Shown: positions 17,261 to 25,397 of the stretch, piece by piece | Numbering within the stretch: the stretch's first letter is position 1 | Layout: each line of letters starts with the position of its first letter | NCBI GenBank assembly: GCA_965247055.1 | Contig: CBDFGE010000003.1 | Span: 1 to 64,000, forward strand | From: CBDFGE01 sp965247055 | GTDB lineage: Bacteria; Chloroflexota; Dehalococcoidia; Lucifugimonadales; JAGWBF01 | DNA length: 64,000 nt | Direction of reading: 5' to 3' | Translations under genes and position numbers: made by a program | Notes under the pieces: model-generated | The model's input: only the letters and a program-made list of their open reading frames with translations | Database searches by the model: none | Told to the model about the DNA's origin: nothing

Positions 17261-18196
17261 TCAGGACAGCGGTGAGGCTAAAATAAGAGAGTCTACCGCT
17301 GGGGTGTCTTGTAAACCTTCATCCGATGGTAAGGCTCGTGGATGTTCCAGTAAACACCTTTGTGGGCTCACTGCATGGAACACCTGACCCGGTGACCGAT
17401 AGCCCAGGGCTTGATGGGGCCGCTCTTGGTTGTAGAAGGCCAGATAAGCCCCAATCCCCTTTCTGGCCTCAGTCCCATTTTGGTATGCCTTCAGGTACAC
17501 CTCCTCGTACTTGATGCTGCGCCACAGCCGTTCCACGAAGACGTTGTCCATGCACCGGCCCCTGCCGTCCATGCTCACTTGAACGCCTTGCGCCAGCAGC
17601 ATGCTGGTGAAGGCCTCGCTGGTGAACTGGCTGCCCTGGTCGGTGTTGAAGATCTGTGGCCGACCCTTGCTCAAGGCCTCTTCCAGAGCCGCAACACAGA
17701 AGTCTACCTCCAGGGTGTTGGACAGCCGCCAGGCCAACACGTAGCGGCTGTGCCAGTCCATGATGGCCACCAAGTAGAGGAAACCCCGAGCCATGGGTAT
17801 GTAGGTGATGTCGGTGGCCCACACCTGGTTGACCCGGTTGATCTCCAGCCCCCTGAGCAAGTACGGATAGACCTTATGCCCTGGGTTTGGCTTGCTGGTG
17901 TTGGGACGCCGGTAGATGGCCTCCAGGCCTATCAGCTGCATCAGCCGGCGGACCCGCTTGCGGTTGACCTGGTGTCCGTGATTGCTGAGCCAGGCAGTCA
18001 TCCTTCTGGAGCCGTAGAAAGGTGTCTTCAGGTACTGTTGGTCTATGAGGGCCATCAACTCCAAGTCCTCGGCGCCGGCCTCGGTTGGCAGGTAGTACAA
18101 CGAGGAGCGGCTGATACCCAGCAAGGCGCACTGGCGCACCAGAGACAGCTTCGGTTCTTCTCGGTCAATCATGGCCCGGCGTTGGGACCGGCTCAC
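17261..18196 (-). CDS. IS3-family transposase OrfB, copy 1
   Basis: Integrase-core (DDE) protein of 311 residues. A helix-turn-helix-like start is followed by the HTH_21 region and the rve core with WATDITYIPM (first D), FNTDQGSQFTS (second D) and MDNVFVERLWRSIKYEE (E). It starts with GTG at 18196 overlapping the OrfA stop as GTGA. A run of six T before G on the coding strand upstream (minus strand of 18215-18220) could allow a programmed shift to an OrfAB fusion. Confidence 0.94.
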   Translation of the reverse strand: MSRSQRRAMIDREEPKLSLVRQCALLGISRSSLYYLPTEAGAEDLELMALIDQQYLKTPFYGSRRMTAWLSNHGHQVNRKRVRRLMQLIGLEAIYRRPNTSKPNPGHKVYPYLLRGLEINRVNQVWATDITYIPMARGFLYLVAIMDWHSRYVLAWRLSNTLEVDFCVAALEEALSKGRPQIFNTDQGSQFTSEAFTSMLLAQGVQVSMDGRGRCMDNVFVERLWRSIKYEEVYLKAYQNGTEARKGIGAYLAFYNQERPHQALGYRSPGQVFHAVSPQRCLLEHPRALPSDEGLQDTPAVDSLILASPLS

Positions 18197-18477
18197 AACC
18201 CGAAGCTCCGTGACAAAAAATTCCGTTCCACCTTGAGCTGCCCAATCTGTTGGTAGAGCTGGGCAGTGAGGACCTCTTGGTCCTTCTCCTGGCGTCCACC
18301 ACCATTTTCAAAGAGGTGCGGCGCCCCCTGAGTCAAGGCCTTCTTCCAGGCATGGATCTGGCTCGGGTGGACTTCAAACCGGCTGGCCAGCTCTGCAATG
18401 GTGTGCTCCCCCTGGAGCGCGGCCAAAGCCACTTTGGCCTTGAAGACTGGGCTGTGCTTCTTACGTGTTTGCTTCAT
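18193..18477 (-). CDS. IS3-family transposase OrfA, copy 1
   Basis: Helix-turn-helix protein of 94 residues that recognises the element ends: MKQTRKKHSPVFKAKVALAA opening, HTH around IAELASRFEVHPSQIHAWKK, then a leucine-rich dimerisation tail. It differs from copy 2 by Asn instead of Asp near the C-terminus (VERNFLSRS). Confidence 0.93.
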   Translation of the reverse strand: MKQTRKKHSPVFKAKVALAALQGEHTIAELASRFEVHPSQIHAWKKALTQGAPHLFENGGGRQEKDQEVLTAQLYQQIGQLKVERNFLSRSFGL

Positions 18478-19860
18478 GTCCTGCTCCTTGTTTCCGTCCT
18501 ATTTTAGGAGCGGGACTCTCTCTTAGCCACCTGTCCGAATTTTGGGGTCCACCTCACAAGGGGGGAATGGACGGTGACGTGGACTTCCTACGGGAGGCTC
18601 TGAGAGTGCTGGTAGAGGGGATCATGGATGCGGAGGTGTCTGCGAGGACCGGTGCTGAGTATGGAGAACGCAGCCCTGAGCGGGTGACCCAGCGCAACGG
18701 GTATCGGTCCCGGGCGTGGGATACCCGGGTAGGGACTATGGAACTGCACATCCCGAAGCTTCGAGAGGGGAGCTACTTCCCGAGCCTGCTGGAGCCACGG
18801 CGTCGCAGCGAGCGAGCTCTGCTGGCTGTGATCCAGCAGGCCTATGTGGAAGGTGTATCGACAAGGCGGGTGGACGACCTGGTCAAGGCCCTGGGGTGCG
18901 AGGGTATCTCCAAGAGCCAGGTGTCCCGTATCTGCTCCGAGCTGGACGAGGTGGTGGAGGACTTCCTGGGTCGGCCGCTGGACGGCGGATCATACCCCTA
19001 CCTGTGGCTGGATGCACTAACCCAGAAGGTCAGAGAGGCCGGTAGGATCGTCAACGTCAGCGTGGTGGTGGCGACGGCGGTCAATGGCGAGGGCAAGCGG
19101 GAGATCATTGGGATGGACGTGGGTACCAGTGAAGACGGCGCCTTCTGGCTGGCCTTTCTGCGCTCACTGTCGGCCAGGGGTCTGAGCGGGGTGGATCTGG
19201 TGGTATCGGATGCGCATCAGGGACTCAGGGATGCCATCGCGACTGTCTTCGGTGGGGCCAGTTGGCAACGGTGCCGCACACACTTCATGACCAACCTGCT
19301 CACTCGGGTCCCCAGGCGCGCTCAGCCCTGGGTGGCCACCATGGTACGCACCATCTACCAGCAGCCGTCCCCTCAGGAGGTCCACGCACAGCTCGAGCGG
19401 GTGATCGCCCAGCTACAGGACCCGTTCCCTCAGGTGGCCTCTCTACTGGACGCGGCTGGTGCGGACGTCCTGGCCTTCTCCAGCTTCCCACTCGCCCACT
19501 GGAAGAAGATCTGGTCTAACAACCCCCTGGAGCGTCTCAACAAGGAGATACGGCGCCGCACCAACGTGGTGGGTATCTTTCCCAACCGGCCGGCCGCGCG
19601 TCGCCTCGTTGGGGCTGTCCTGGCCGAACAGCACGACGAATGGGCCATCGGCCCTCGTTACATGACACCCGCGGTCTACAGCATCGACGAAGCTCTACCC
19701 GAGGCGGATCTAGCGAAGGCGGCGGCATAGACCGCGATCAACAGGATGACGCTCTCTTACACCACTTGACGGGACGTGACCGATGAACTTGACCACTCTG
19801 AGATAGGATGGGAAAAACGGACACCAAAGTTGGATAAGATAGAGCGACGGAGGTGTCAGT

Positions 19861-20178
19861 ATGAAAGGTGTCCCTCAAGGAAGATACACGAGGGAATTCC
19901 GCCAGGAAGCAGTGAAGCTGGTAACGGAAGAGAGGCTATCATTGCCGGAGGCAGCCCGCCGGTTGTCCCTGGCGCCATCGACGTTAGGGTACTGGGTGAA
20001 GGCACAAAGGGCCGGCAAACTGGGAGATGTCGGCAAGACGTACAGGCCCTTGACTGAAGTAGAGATGGATTTGGCCCGGACTAAGAAGGAACTGGCGGAA
20101 GTGAAGATGGAGCGGGACATACTAAAAAAAGCGGCCGCGTACTTTGCCAAGGAGTCGCTGCCCGGTACGCGGCGATGA
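19861..20178 (+). CDS. IS3-family transposase OrfA (second type)
   Basis: 105-residue helix-turn-helix protein (YTREFRQEAVKLVTEE, then SLPEAARRLSLAPSTLGYWV) followed by a coiled-coil leucine-zipper segment ending ERDILKKAAAYFAKES. The A-run followed by G within codons for ILKKA (about 20125-20133) is the classic IS3 slippery sequence that makes an OrfAB fusion by -1 frameshift. Confidence 0.92.
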   Translation: MKGVPQGRYTREFRQEAVKLVTEERLSLPEAARRLSLAPSTLGYWVKAQRAGKLGDVGKTYRPLTEVEMDLARTKKELAEVKMERDILKKAAAYFAKESLPGTRR

Positions 20179-21035
20179 ATGAGTTGCGGCTCAAGTATCC
20201 AGTCCGGATGATGCGACGGATTATGAATGTATCGGCCAGCGGCTACTATGCGTGGGTGGACCGGCCGCTGTCCAAGCGGGCACAGGAGGAAGTGCGGCTG
20301 GAGCTGGAGATAAGGGCGGCCCACCAGCGGAATAGACAGACCTATGGCCCGGAACGGTTACAGCGCGATCTGGCGGAGCATGGCGTTCGGGTGGGTGTTT
20401 GCCGGATCAAGCGGATCCGGCAAAAGCTCGGCATACGCTGTAAACAGAAGCGGAGATTCAAGACTACCACTAACTCCGCGCACAGACTGCCAGTTGCGGA
20501 TAACTTGTTGGGCCAGCAGTTCAAGGTCAGTCAGCCCAACGCCGTGTGGGTGAGTGACATCACCTATATACCGACTGATGAAGGCTGGCTATACCTGGCG
20601 GGCCACAAGGACCTGTTCACCGGAGAGCTCGTGGGCTATGCCATGGGAGAGCGGATGACCAGGAATCTGGTTAGTCAGTCTCTATTCCGGGCGCTGAGAG
20701 CCAAACGCCCCGCGAGGGGACTGATGCATCACTCTGACCGGGGCTCTCAGTATTGCTCCCAGGAGTACAGAAATCTTATGGAGCGCTCTGGCCTGAGATC
20801 ATCCATGAGCGGGAAAGGGAACTGTTTTGATAATGCGCCGATGGAGAGCTTCTGGGGAACACTCAAGCAGGAGCTAGTCCATCACCGTCATTATCGAAGT
20901 AGACAGGAAGCAATTCGAGATATTATAGAATATATCGAGATCTTCTATAACAGGCAGCGCCGCCAGGCCAGGCTGGGATTCCTGTCACCTGCGGCCTTTC
21001 AACAAAGATTCTATGCAGGATTACTCGCAGCTTGA
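20175..21035 (+). CDS. IS3-family transposase OrfB (second type)
   Basis: Integrase-core transposase of 286 residues. It starts ATG at 20175 overlapping the OrfA stop as ATGA. Catalytic contexts are WVSDITYIPTDEGWLYLAG, MHHSDRGSQYCS and NCFDNAPMESFWGTLKQE (D, D, E with the usual 35-residue spacing). It ends RLGFLSPAAFQQRF, the family norm, so it appears intact. Confidence 0.93.
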   Translation: MNELRLKYPVRMMRRIMNVSASGYYAWVDRPLSKRAQEEVRLELEIRAAHQRNRQTYGPERLQRDLAEHGVRVGVCRIKRIRQKLGIRCKQKRRFKTTTNSAHRLPVADNLLGQQFKVSQPNAVWVSDITYIPTDEGWLYLAGHKDLFTGELVGYAMGERMTRNLVSQSLFRALRAKRPARGLMHHSDRGSQYCSQEYRNLMERSGLRSSMSGKGNCFDNAPMESFWGTLKQELVHHRHYRSRQEAIRDIIEYIEIFYNRQRRQARLGFLSPAAFQQRFYAGLLAA

Positions 21036-21259
21036 AAGGTTTGGTGTCCACTATTGCCATCCGCCCCCACTCTGCGGCTTCGGGGGTCCACTTGGCGATG
21101 CTTGGAGGGAGCTTCGGATAGCGGTTCTATCCGCCACTCTGTGCGACCGATTTGAGTCGGTTGATAGGGGACTGGGAGTAGTCGACAGAGCTAGTGACCG
21201 GATCCGGCGCGGCACGTCAACCGGACATATTGGAAGGGAGACAGATCAAGTTGCCAACC

Positions 21260-21297
21260 CTGGGTCTGGCCCACCGGGGCACGGGAGCCAGACCCAG
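21260..21297. repeat. Inverted repeat
   Basis: Perfect 11-base arms CTGGGTCTGGC (21260-21270) and GCCAGACCCAG (21287-21297) around a 16-base GC-rich centre. No T-run follows on either strand, so it is not an obvious intrinsic terminator. Confidence 0.7.
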
Positions 21298-21454
21298 AGC
21301 CGACAGAGGAGGGAACCTTAGTTGAGCGCCGGTAGCGCACAAAGGTACCGGCCGGGGCCCATCTAATCGTCCAGGGGTTCGGGACTGGTCACCTAGGACT
21401 TGATATCAGTTTAGACAAGTTAGGGGCTCAGCATACACAGCACTACCACCCCAA

Positions 21455-21596
21455 TGGAGGTATGTGTGCGGGCAACCGCTCTGGCGAAAACACCCTTATA
21501 ATACTTAGAGTTTGTTCAAATTATAGGATAATGTTCTAATGAAGAAGGTATGTTCACGGACCGCTGCTTTGGCCAAGACGCCCTGATATCTTAGAA
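21455..21596. repeat. Two diverged tandem copies of a 50-60 base unit
   Basis: GGAGGTATGTGTGCGGGCA... (from 21457) and GAAGGTATGTTCACGGACC... (from 21544) share GGTATGT, CGG, CCGCT, GGC, CCCT.ATA and end ACTTAGA / TCTTAGA. Both can be read from the ATG as short similar peptides (MCAGNRSGENTLII and MFTDRCFGQDALIS), so they may be remnants of duplicated leader or coding sequence. Confidence 0.45.
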
Positions 21597-21684
21597 TAAT
21601 TACTAATCTAGTATAAAAATCTGTCTGACGAGACCAAGGATTAACAAGTGGCTTGAAACTGGGAGAGAAGGGGTTCCTTCAACG

Positions 21685-21708
21685 CGGGTCATTCTTTCGA
21701 ATGACCCG
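21685..21708. repeat. Perfect hairpin
   Basis: CGGGTCATTC and GAATGACCCG pair perfectly around TTTC. It has no T-run on either side and no adjacent gene; role unknown. Confidence 0.65.
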
Positions 21709-21970
21709 GGCATCGGCAAAAGGACTGGGGAGAGTTCATCCCTTTTGGAGCGAACTTATACCGGTAGCGACCGTGTGGTCTACGTGGGCCCAAGGGATGA
21801 AGAGGAACCCTTCGACGTGGGCCCCCTTCGCCCGGTCCGCTCCGATGAGGTCATAGACCCCAACGAGTGCAACCAGATCCATAACATCAGCGCGTGTCGC
21901 GACGACGACTTCGGTGGCAAGCCCTAGCCCAGGGTGCGCGAGCTCTGAACGCGCTTATGGGATAGGCTGC

Positions 21971-21976
21971 TATAAT
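21971..21976 (+). promoter_or_regulatory. -10 box giving a near-leaderless transcript
   Basis: TATAAT ends 6 bases before the ATG of the lipoprotein gene at 21983, so transcription would start at or next to the start codon. No ribosome binding site is visible between them. Confidence 0.6.
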
Positions 21977-21982
21977 CCGGGC

Positions 21983-22519
21983 ATGCGAATATCGTCAGGC
22001 TGGCTGCTCGTCGTCGGCCCGGTTACCGCGCTGGTGCTGGCTGCGTGCATAAGCGCCGAGGCTACGGGTACGCCTGCTGCGGCGCCGGCCCCCTCACCCG
22101 GCGAACCGGCGACCCTTGGCAGGCCCGACACCCGCCAACCGCCTAAGGCTACCTCGGTAGCGATCACGCTGACCACCCCCGACATCGGGGCGACAGTCGC
22201 TGCCGCGGTGGAGGCGACCATCGCCGCCCGGTTCAAGATTGCCTTCACCCCGGCTGAGGGGATCTGGGAGGCAATTCTCGATCTACAACCTGGTCCTGAC
22301 GGAAAATATCCGGCGGGCACCGAGGTAAAGATACGGGCGTTTCTGCACCTTGCCCATTCCAGATTTGTCCGCTGGGAGGGAGACGCTTCGGGTACGGCTC
22401 CGGAGACTACCGTGGTTGTTAATCGTGATCTACGGATTCATGCAGTCTTCCTGGATGTCGGTACAGCCACGGCCAGGCCGCCCACTGCAACCCCCGTCCC
22501 TCCCCAACGCCTGCGCTAG
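21983..22519 (+). CDS. Lipoprotein with an InlB B-repeat-like domain
   Basis: Predicted exported lipoprotein of 178 residues. MRISSGWLLVVGPVTALVLAA is a signal peptide with the lipobox LAAC, followed by an Ala/Pro/Gly-rich linker. The second half contains YPAGTEVKIRAFLHLAHSRF then VRWEGDASGTAPETTVVVNR and IHAVF, matching the divergent InlB B-repeat pattern (YPAGTxVxL...FxxWxGDxxG...TVxAxF) found in surface proteins. A Thr/Pro-rich tail ends the protein. The start was chosen for the signal peptide and the TATAAT just upstream. Ligand unknown. Confidence 0.8.
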   Translation: MRISSGWLLVVGPVTALVLAACISAEATGTPAAAPAPSPGEPATLGRPDTRQPPKATSVAITLTTPDIGATVAAAVEATIAARFKIAFTPAEGIWEAILDLQPGPDGKYPAGTEVKIRAFLHLAHSRFVRWEGDASGTAPETTVVVNRDLRIHAVFLDVGTATARPPTATPVPPQRLR

Positions 22520-22603
22520 CGCTGCCCCTTGCTCTCGAAGGTTGCCGAGGGCCTGGAGGTCGAACTGGAGGTTATTCGGTCCGCAGCACCGGGACGCGAC
22601 CAG

Positions 22604-22870
22604 CTATTGTGGGACAATCTCGGCGGTCCCACGCTGGAGCGCCGTCATTATGGTCTCGGCGAGTTTGCGGGCCGACTCGGGGCTCAACTCGACGGCTATC
22701 CGGGCGCCCAATCCATCCGCGGGGTTCACGAAGTCGATATTTAGTGAATGCTCCAGGGGCATATGGTATGGGTGATCGTACGAAACATTGGCCTGCTGCA
22801 AGGTGAACCACCCCTTTGGCCCCCTTCCGCTGCCTTTTATCTCGGTCTTTTCCACGATCATGGTGCACAT
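22604..22870 (-). CDS. Small conserved protein, probably DUF6295
   Basis: 88-residue protein beginning MCTMIVEKTEIKGSGRGPKG followed by WFTLQQANVSYDHPYHMPLE, which matches my memory of DUF6295 proteins of Chloroflexota and Actinomycetota; the number is from memory only. The ATG at 22870 is preferred because the conserved MCTMI starts there. The middle has two His in a DHPYHMPLEH motif that could bind metal. It follows a dienelactone-hydrolase-like gene region but with its own spacing of 57 bases from the converging neighbour's end. Function unknown. Confidence 0.7.
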   Translation of the reverse strand: MCTMIVEKTEIKGSGRGPKGWFTLQQANVSYDHPYHMPLEHSLNIDFVNPADGLGARIAVELSPESARKLAETIMTALQRGTAEIVPQ

Positions 22871-22927
22871 GGCGTCTCCTCGATTAGCCGGGGTTATTCC
22901 TGGTCCGATGGTCCCCAATACGCGCGG

Positions 22928-23689
22928 CTAGCCAAGGTGCTTTTCAAAAAAGGCGAAGACCTTTTGCCAGCCGTCAACCGCCTGCTCCTGGCGGTACATA
23001 GCCCTGTCGTAGTAGAAGAACCCGTGCCCGGCCTTGGGGTACATGTGGAACTGGTAATTCTTATTGTGCTTCTTCAGGTCCTCCTCATGTTGTTTCACTT
23101 GAGCGGGAGTAGGACTAGAGTCCTCCTCACCGAAAAGCCCCAGCAGCGGGCATGACAGGTCCTTGGTGTAATCTATCGGCGCAACGGGCTGTTTGGGGGT
23201 CAGCTCCTCCTGTGACGCCACGACCCGGCCACCCCACAGATCGACGGCCGCGTTAAAGCCCGACGTCCGGCAAGCGACGAGGAAGGTGAGACGTCCGCCG
23301 GAACAGCTGCCGATCACCCCAACCTTACCGCTTGAATAGGGCAACGAGCGCAAGTACTTCATCGCGCCCTCCACGTCGCCGACGACCTGGTCGTCGGGAA
23401 CACTGCCGTCAGCGCGGACCTTTGCCGCCACGTCTTCCGGTATCCCGTGTCCCGCCCGGCAGTACAGATTTGGAGAGACCGTAACGTACCCGTGATGGGC
23501 GAACTTTCGAGTAAACTCCCGGTAAAGCTCATCCCAGCCCGGGGCGTGGTGGATCAGGACCACCCCCGGGAACGGTCCCGTTCCCATGGGTCGAGCAAGG
23601 TAGGCATTGACGGCGTCCCCTCCATGGCCGCCGATAGTGATCGTCTCCGCCAGCATTCCTTGGTACATGTCGGTCGTGTAGTCTGCCAT
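22928..23689 (-). CDS. Dienelactone hydrolase family protein
   Basis: Alpha/beta hydrolase of 253 residues acting on lactones or esters in aromatic or chlorinated-compound breakdown. The catalytic Cys is in VIGSCSGGRL (family G-x-C-x-G-G), the Asp in LFGEEDSSPT and the His in KAGHGFFYYD. The ATG at 23689 has AGGAGG 8 bases upstream. No signal peptide. It reads in the same direction as the frameshifted gene at 23718-24123 just upstream and may share its transcript. Confidence 0.92.
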   Translation of the reverse strand: MADYTTDMYQGMLAETITIGGHGGDAVNAYLARPMGTGPFPGVVLIHHAPGWDELYREFTRKFAHHGYVTVSPNLYCRAGHGIPEDVAAKVRADGSVPDDQVVGDVEGAMKYLRSLPYSSGKVGVIGSCSGGRLTFLVACRTSGFNAAVDLWGGRVVASQEELTPKQPVAPIDYTKDLSCPLLGLFGEEDSSPTPAQVKQHEEDLKKHNKNYQFHMYPKAGHGFFYYDRAMYRQEQAVDGWQKVFAFFEKHLG

Positions 23690-23717
23690 TCTCAGCCTCC
23701 TCGTTGTTTGGGCATGC

Positions 23718-24123
23718 TTACTTCCATTCCCAGATAGCGCCCTTTGCGTTGCCCTCGCCGTCTATGTCCCACTCGAAGACCGTTGCCGTGCCGCTAAGCC
23801 GTGCCCAGCTGCCCGAGGCCGTCTCGTAGAAGGTGGAGCCCCGGAAGCTGACGCCGCCCGGTTCGGTAAACCTGCCCACCCCCTTGGCCGCCCCATGAGG
23901 CCATGTCTCCCTGGGCGGACATAGAGACCCCATTGCCGTCACCAAAGAGGCTCCCGTCGGGCCTGACCTCCGACACGTAGGTCACGATGTTGGTGGAGGG
24001 TACTCCCAGCAGCGGACCCTCGAACTCGGCCGTCGTCTCCACTGTGGGGAGGCCTCCATTGGAGGGAAGAACCCTGCGGCTGGCTACGTGGCCCTGGAAC
24101 GTGCCTATCTTATCACCGAGCAT
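23718..24123 (-). pseudogene. Unknown conserved protein, frameshifted in a G run
   Basis: Starts ATG at 24123 behind AGGAGGTG and reads MLGDKIGTFQGHVASRRVLP, continuing through VSEVRPDGSLFGDGNGVSMS. The expected continuation GVGRFTEPGGVSFRGSTFYE ... WEWK lies in another frame. Removing one base from the five-C run at 23879-23883 (G run on the coding strand) joins the halves into a protein of about 134 residues rich in beta strands with repeated G-x-F/Y patterns. I do not recognise the family. The intact ends and conserved character suggest a sequencing error or a very recent mutation. Confidence 0.7.
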
Positions 24124-24349
24124 CGGTAACACCTCCTAAAGGTTCTTGTTGGAAATTTCCGATTGGGGCCGAGTCCATGCTTTAGCTGTGCCCAAAGGGA
24201 TACAGGCAGTATACATTTCGGCCCTTGAATGGCTGTCAATCCTTGGCGGATGGGAGCCGGGGAGGTAAGCAGCTGCCGGAGCTCGAAGGACGGCCGAGCT
24301 TCGGGATCCAGGCGTCGATACAGGGGCGACCTCAGCAGATTGTATCCCA

Positions 24350-25276
24350 CTACCCGTCTCCGCGCTCGCCAATCAACGGGATAAGTGCAGCCTCCAGCTC
24401 CTCAGTGGCGACCAGAGCCTCGAACCGGGCTGCCACGCGCCCCGATCTGTCCACGACGAATATCCATGGCTCGGTGGGAAGGTTCCACTCGAGTGTGATC
24501 TTGGTTGGCACCAGCCTTCCCTGACCCCTGGCCATAGCCAGGTCCCACGGCTCGATGTGGATGAAGTTAGCCCGGTCTCGGTAGCGACTATGAAGCTCTG
24601 CCACCACGTCGGTGACGGGCCCGCACATGCGACTAACGCAAAACATGGGGGCGGCGAATACTACCACGAAGGGCTTATCCTGCTGTAGCGCCTGGGCCAC
24701 CGAGAGCTCATGCATATCGTCGGGTGGTACGCGGGTCTCTATCTCCTCGATGCTGTCCACGTCGGCCAGGGTCAGGTTCTCGCTGGGGGGAACGAGGTCG
24801 CCCACGTCAGGTACGATGGAGTCGTCAGTGACCTCGAAGGCGGCCGTTCCGACCTTGACCCTTTCCCCAGGCTCCGAAGGTACGTCGAACTCGGCGCGCC
24901 AGAAGCCAGAACGGTCGAAAACTACCGAGTCTACGACATGGACCCCTCGTACCTCTATATGCTGGTGGACCTGACGATCCGCGTGCTGGTGCGGGGTAAC
25001 GCCCTCGCTCTGCCGGAACTTCGCCAAGGCGGTCGCGCGGAGCTCCGGCGTCTCCTCACCACGCAAAAGATAGTACCGGACCTGTACCTCCGGGGTCTCC
25101 AGCTGCTCAAACTCACCAGACACCAGGGCAAAAAGATGGCGGTTTTCCCCAACCGTGTGCACCGATGAAGCGACAAACGCGCTGTATTCAATGCCCGAAG
25201 GCGTGGGGCCTGCCGAGGAGCACGCCGCTGTCAGGAAGCCCAACACCATTAGCACGACGAGACTAGCTCGTAACAA
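24350..25276 (-). CDS. Lipoprotein with a thioredoxin-like domain
   Basis: Predicted exported lipoprotein of 308 residues starting with TTG at 25276: LRASLVVLMVLGFLTAACSS contains a lipobox (LTAAC). An N-terminal beta-rich part with HQHADRQVHQHIEV is followed by a thioredoxin fold (DKPFVVVFAAPMFCVSRMCG, then FIHIEPWDLA and PTEPWIFVVDRSGRV). The Cys pair is C-x5-C rather than C-x2-C, closer to SCO1-like or DUF899-like proteins than to TlpA. Possible roles are extracytoplasmic redox or copper handling. An inferred start slightly downstream would lose the signal peptide, so TTG is preferred. Confidence 0.8.
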   Translation of the reverse strand: MLRASLVVLMVLGFLTAACSSAGPTPSGIEYSAFVASSVHTVGENRHLFALVSGEFEQLETPEVQVRYYLLRGEETPELRATALAKFRQSEGVTPHQHADRQVHQHIEVRGVHVVDSVVFDRSGFWRAEFDVPSEPGERVKVGTAAFEVTDDSIVPDVGDLVPPSENLTLADVDSIEEIETRVPPDDMHELSVAQALQQDKPFVVVFAAPMFCVSRMCGPVTDVVAELHSRYRDRANFIHIEPWDLAMARGQGRLVPTKITLEWNLPTEPWIFVVDRSGRVAARFEALVATEELEAALIPLIGERGDG

Positions 25277-25397
25277 TCTGGGCTCCAGGTCTCAATTCTT
25301 CAAGGCAGGACGCTCAGGGGGCCGTTTGCCGTCCCTTCAGCCCCGTGCAGCCGTTCTACCTGGTAAATATACAAGTCCTTCGCAAGACGGGTCCGGC

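Larger units (their letters stand above)
17244..18556 (-). mobile_element. IS3-family insertion sequence, copy 1
   Basis: 1313 bp, bounded by TCAAGTGGACCCC on the left and TGAGGTGGACCCC read inward from the right. It is flanked by a 3-base direct repeat CAA (17241-17243 and 18557-18559), the expected duplication for the family, inside the IS256 transposase. It is identical to copy 2 (34924-36236) except for one base (T18222 versus C35902), so the transposition was recent. Confidence 0.93.
17203..19730 (+). pseudogene. IS256-family (mutator-type) transposase, interrupted after codon 13
   Basis: The original gene starts GTG at 17203 behind AGGAGG and encodes VVKERMDLLELLR; it then breaks at the IS3 insertion. 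Removing 17244-18556 plus one CAA duplication (18557-18559) joins ...LLR to KGGMDGDVDFLREAL in frame, giving a full protein of about 404 residues. Downstream motifs include RNGYRSRAWDTRVG, LRIPKLR-like HIPKLREGSYFP, SKSQVSRICSELDE, DVGTSEDGAFW, VVSDAHQGL and WSNNPLERLNKEIRRR, which carry the DDE residues. The 387-codon remainder from ATG 18567 could still be translated as a truncated enzyme. Confidence 0.85.
17101..19775 (+). mobile_element. IS256-family element split by a nested IS3-family copy
   Basis: Outer inverted repeats are GTCCCAGGAAGTGGTGTAAG at the left (17101-17120) and GTCCCGTCAAGTGGTGTAAG read inward from the right (19756-19775), differing at three positions. The element encloses an IS256-type transposase gene that is cut by the IS3 insertion at 17244-18556; without it the element would be about 1.36 kb, normal for the family. 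No convincing target duplication is seen outside the repeats. Confidence 0.8.
19818..21051 (+). mobile_element. Second type of IS3-family element, apparently complete
   Basis: About 1.23 kb with ends GGACACCAAA on the left (19819-19828) and the matching TTTGGTGTCC on the right (21041-21050). It encodes OrfA and OrfB in overlapping frames. It lies 43 bases from the right end of the IS256 element. No clear target duplication is visible. Confidence 0.82.
21052..21970. other. Non-coding 0.9 kb after the IS cluster
   Basis: No frame here resembles a known protein. The first half is GC-rich with a long inverted repeat (21260-21297); 21400-21650 is markedly AT-rich with two diverged tandem copies of a 50-60 base unit and several TATAAT-like strings; 21685-21708 is a perfect hairpin. 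The 21745-21927 frame (RTYTGSDRVVYVGPRDEEE...) is open but unsupported. Confidence 0.6.

Noticed and set aside
17090..19785. 8-9 base target duplication around the IS256 element
   Set aside because: Left (CTAGTAGA) and right (GTGACCGA) flanks do not match.
21745..21927. Plus-strand open frame after the AT-rich block
   Set aside because: Acidic, no recognisable motif, no start signal; likely chance.
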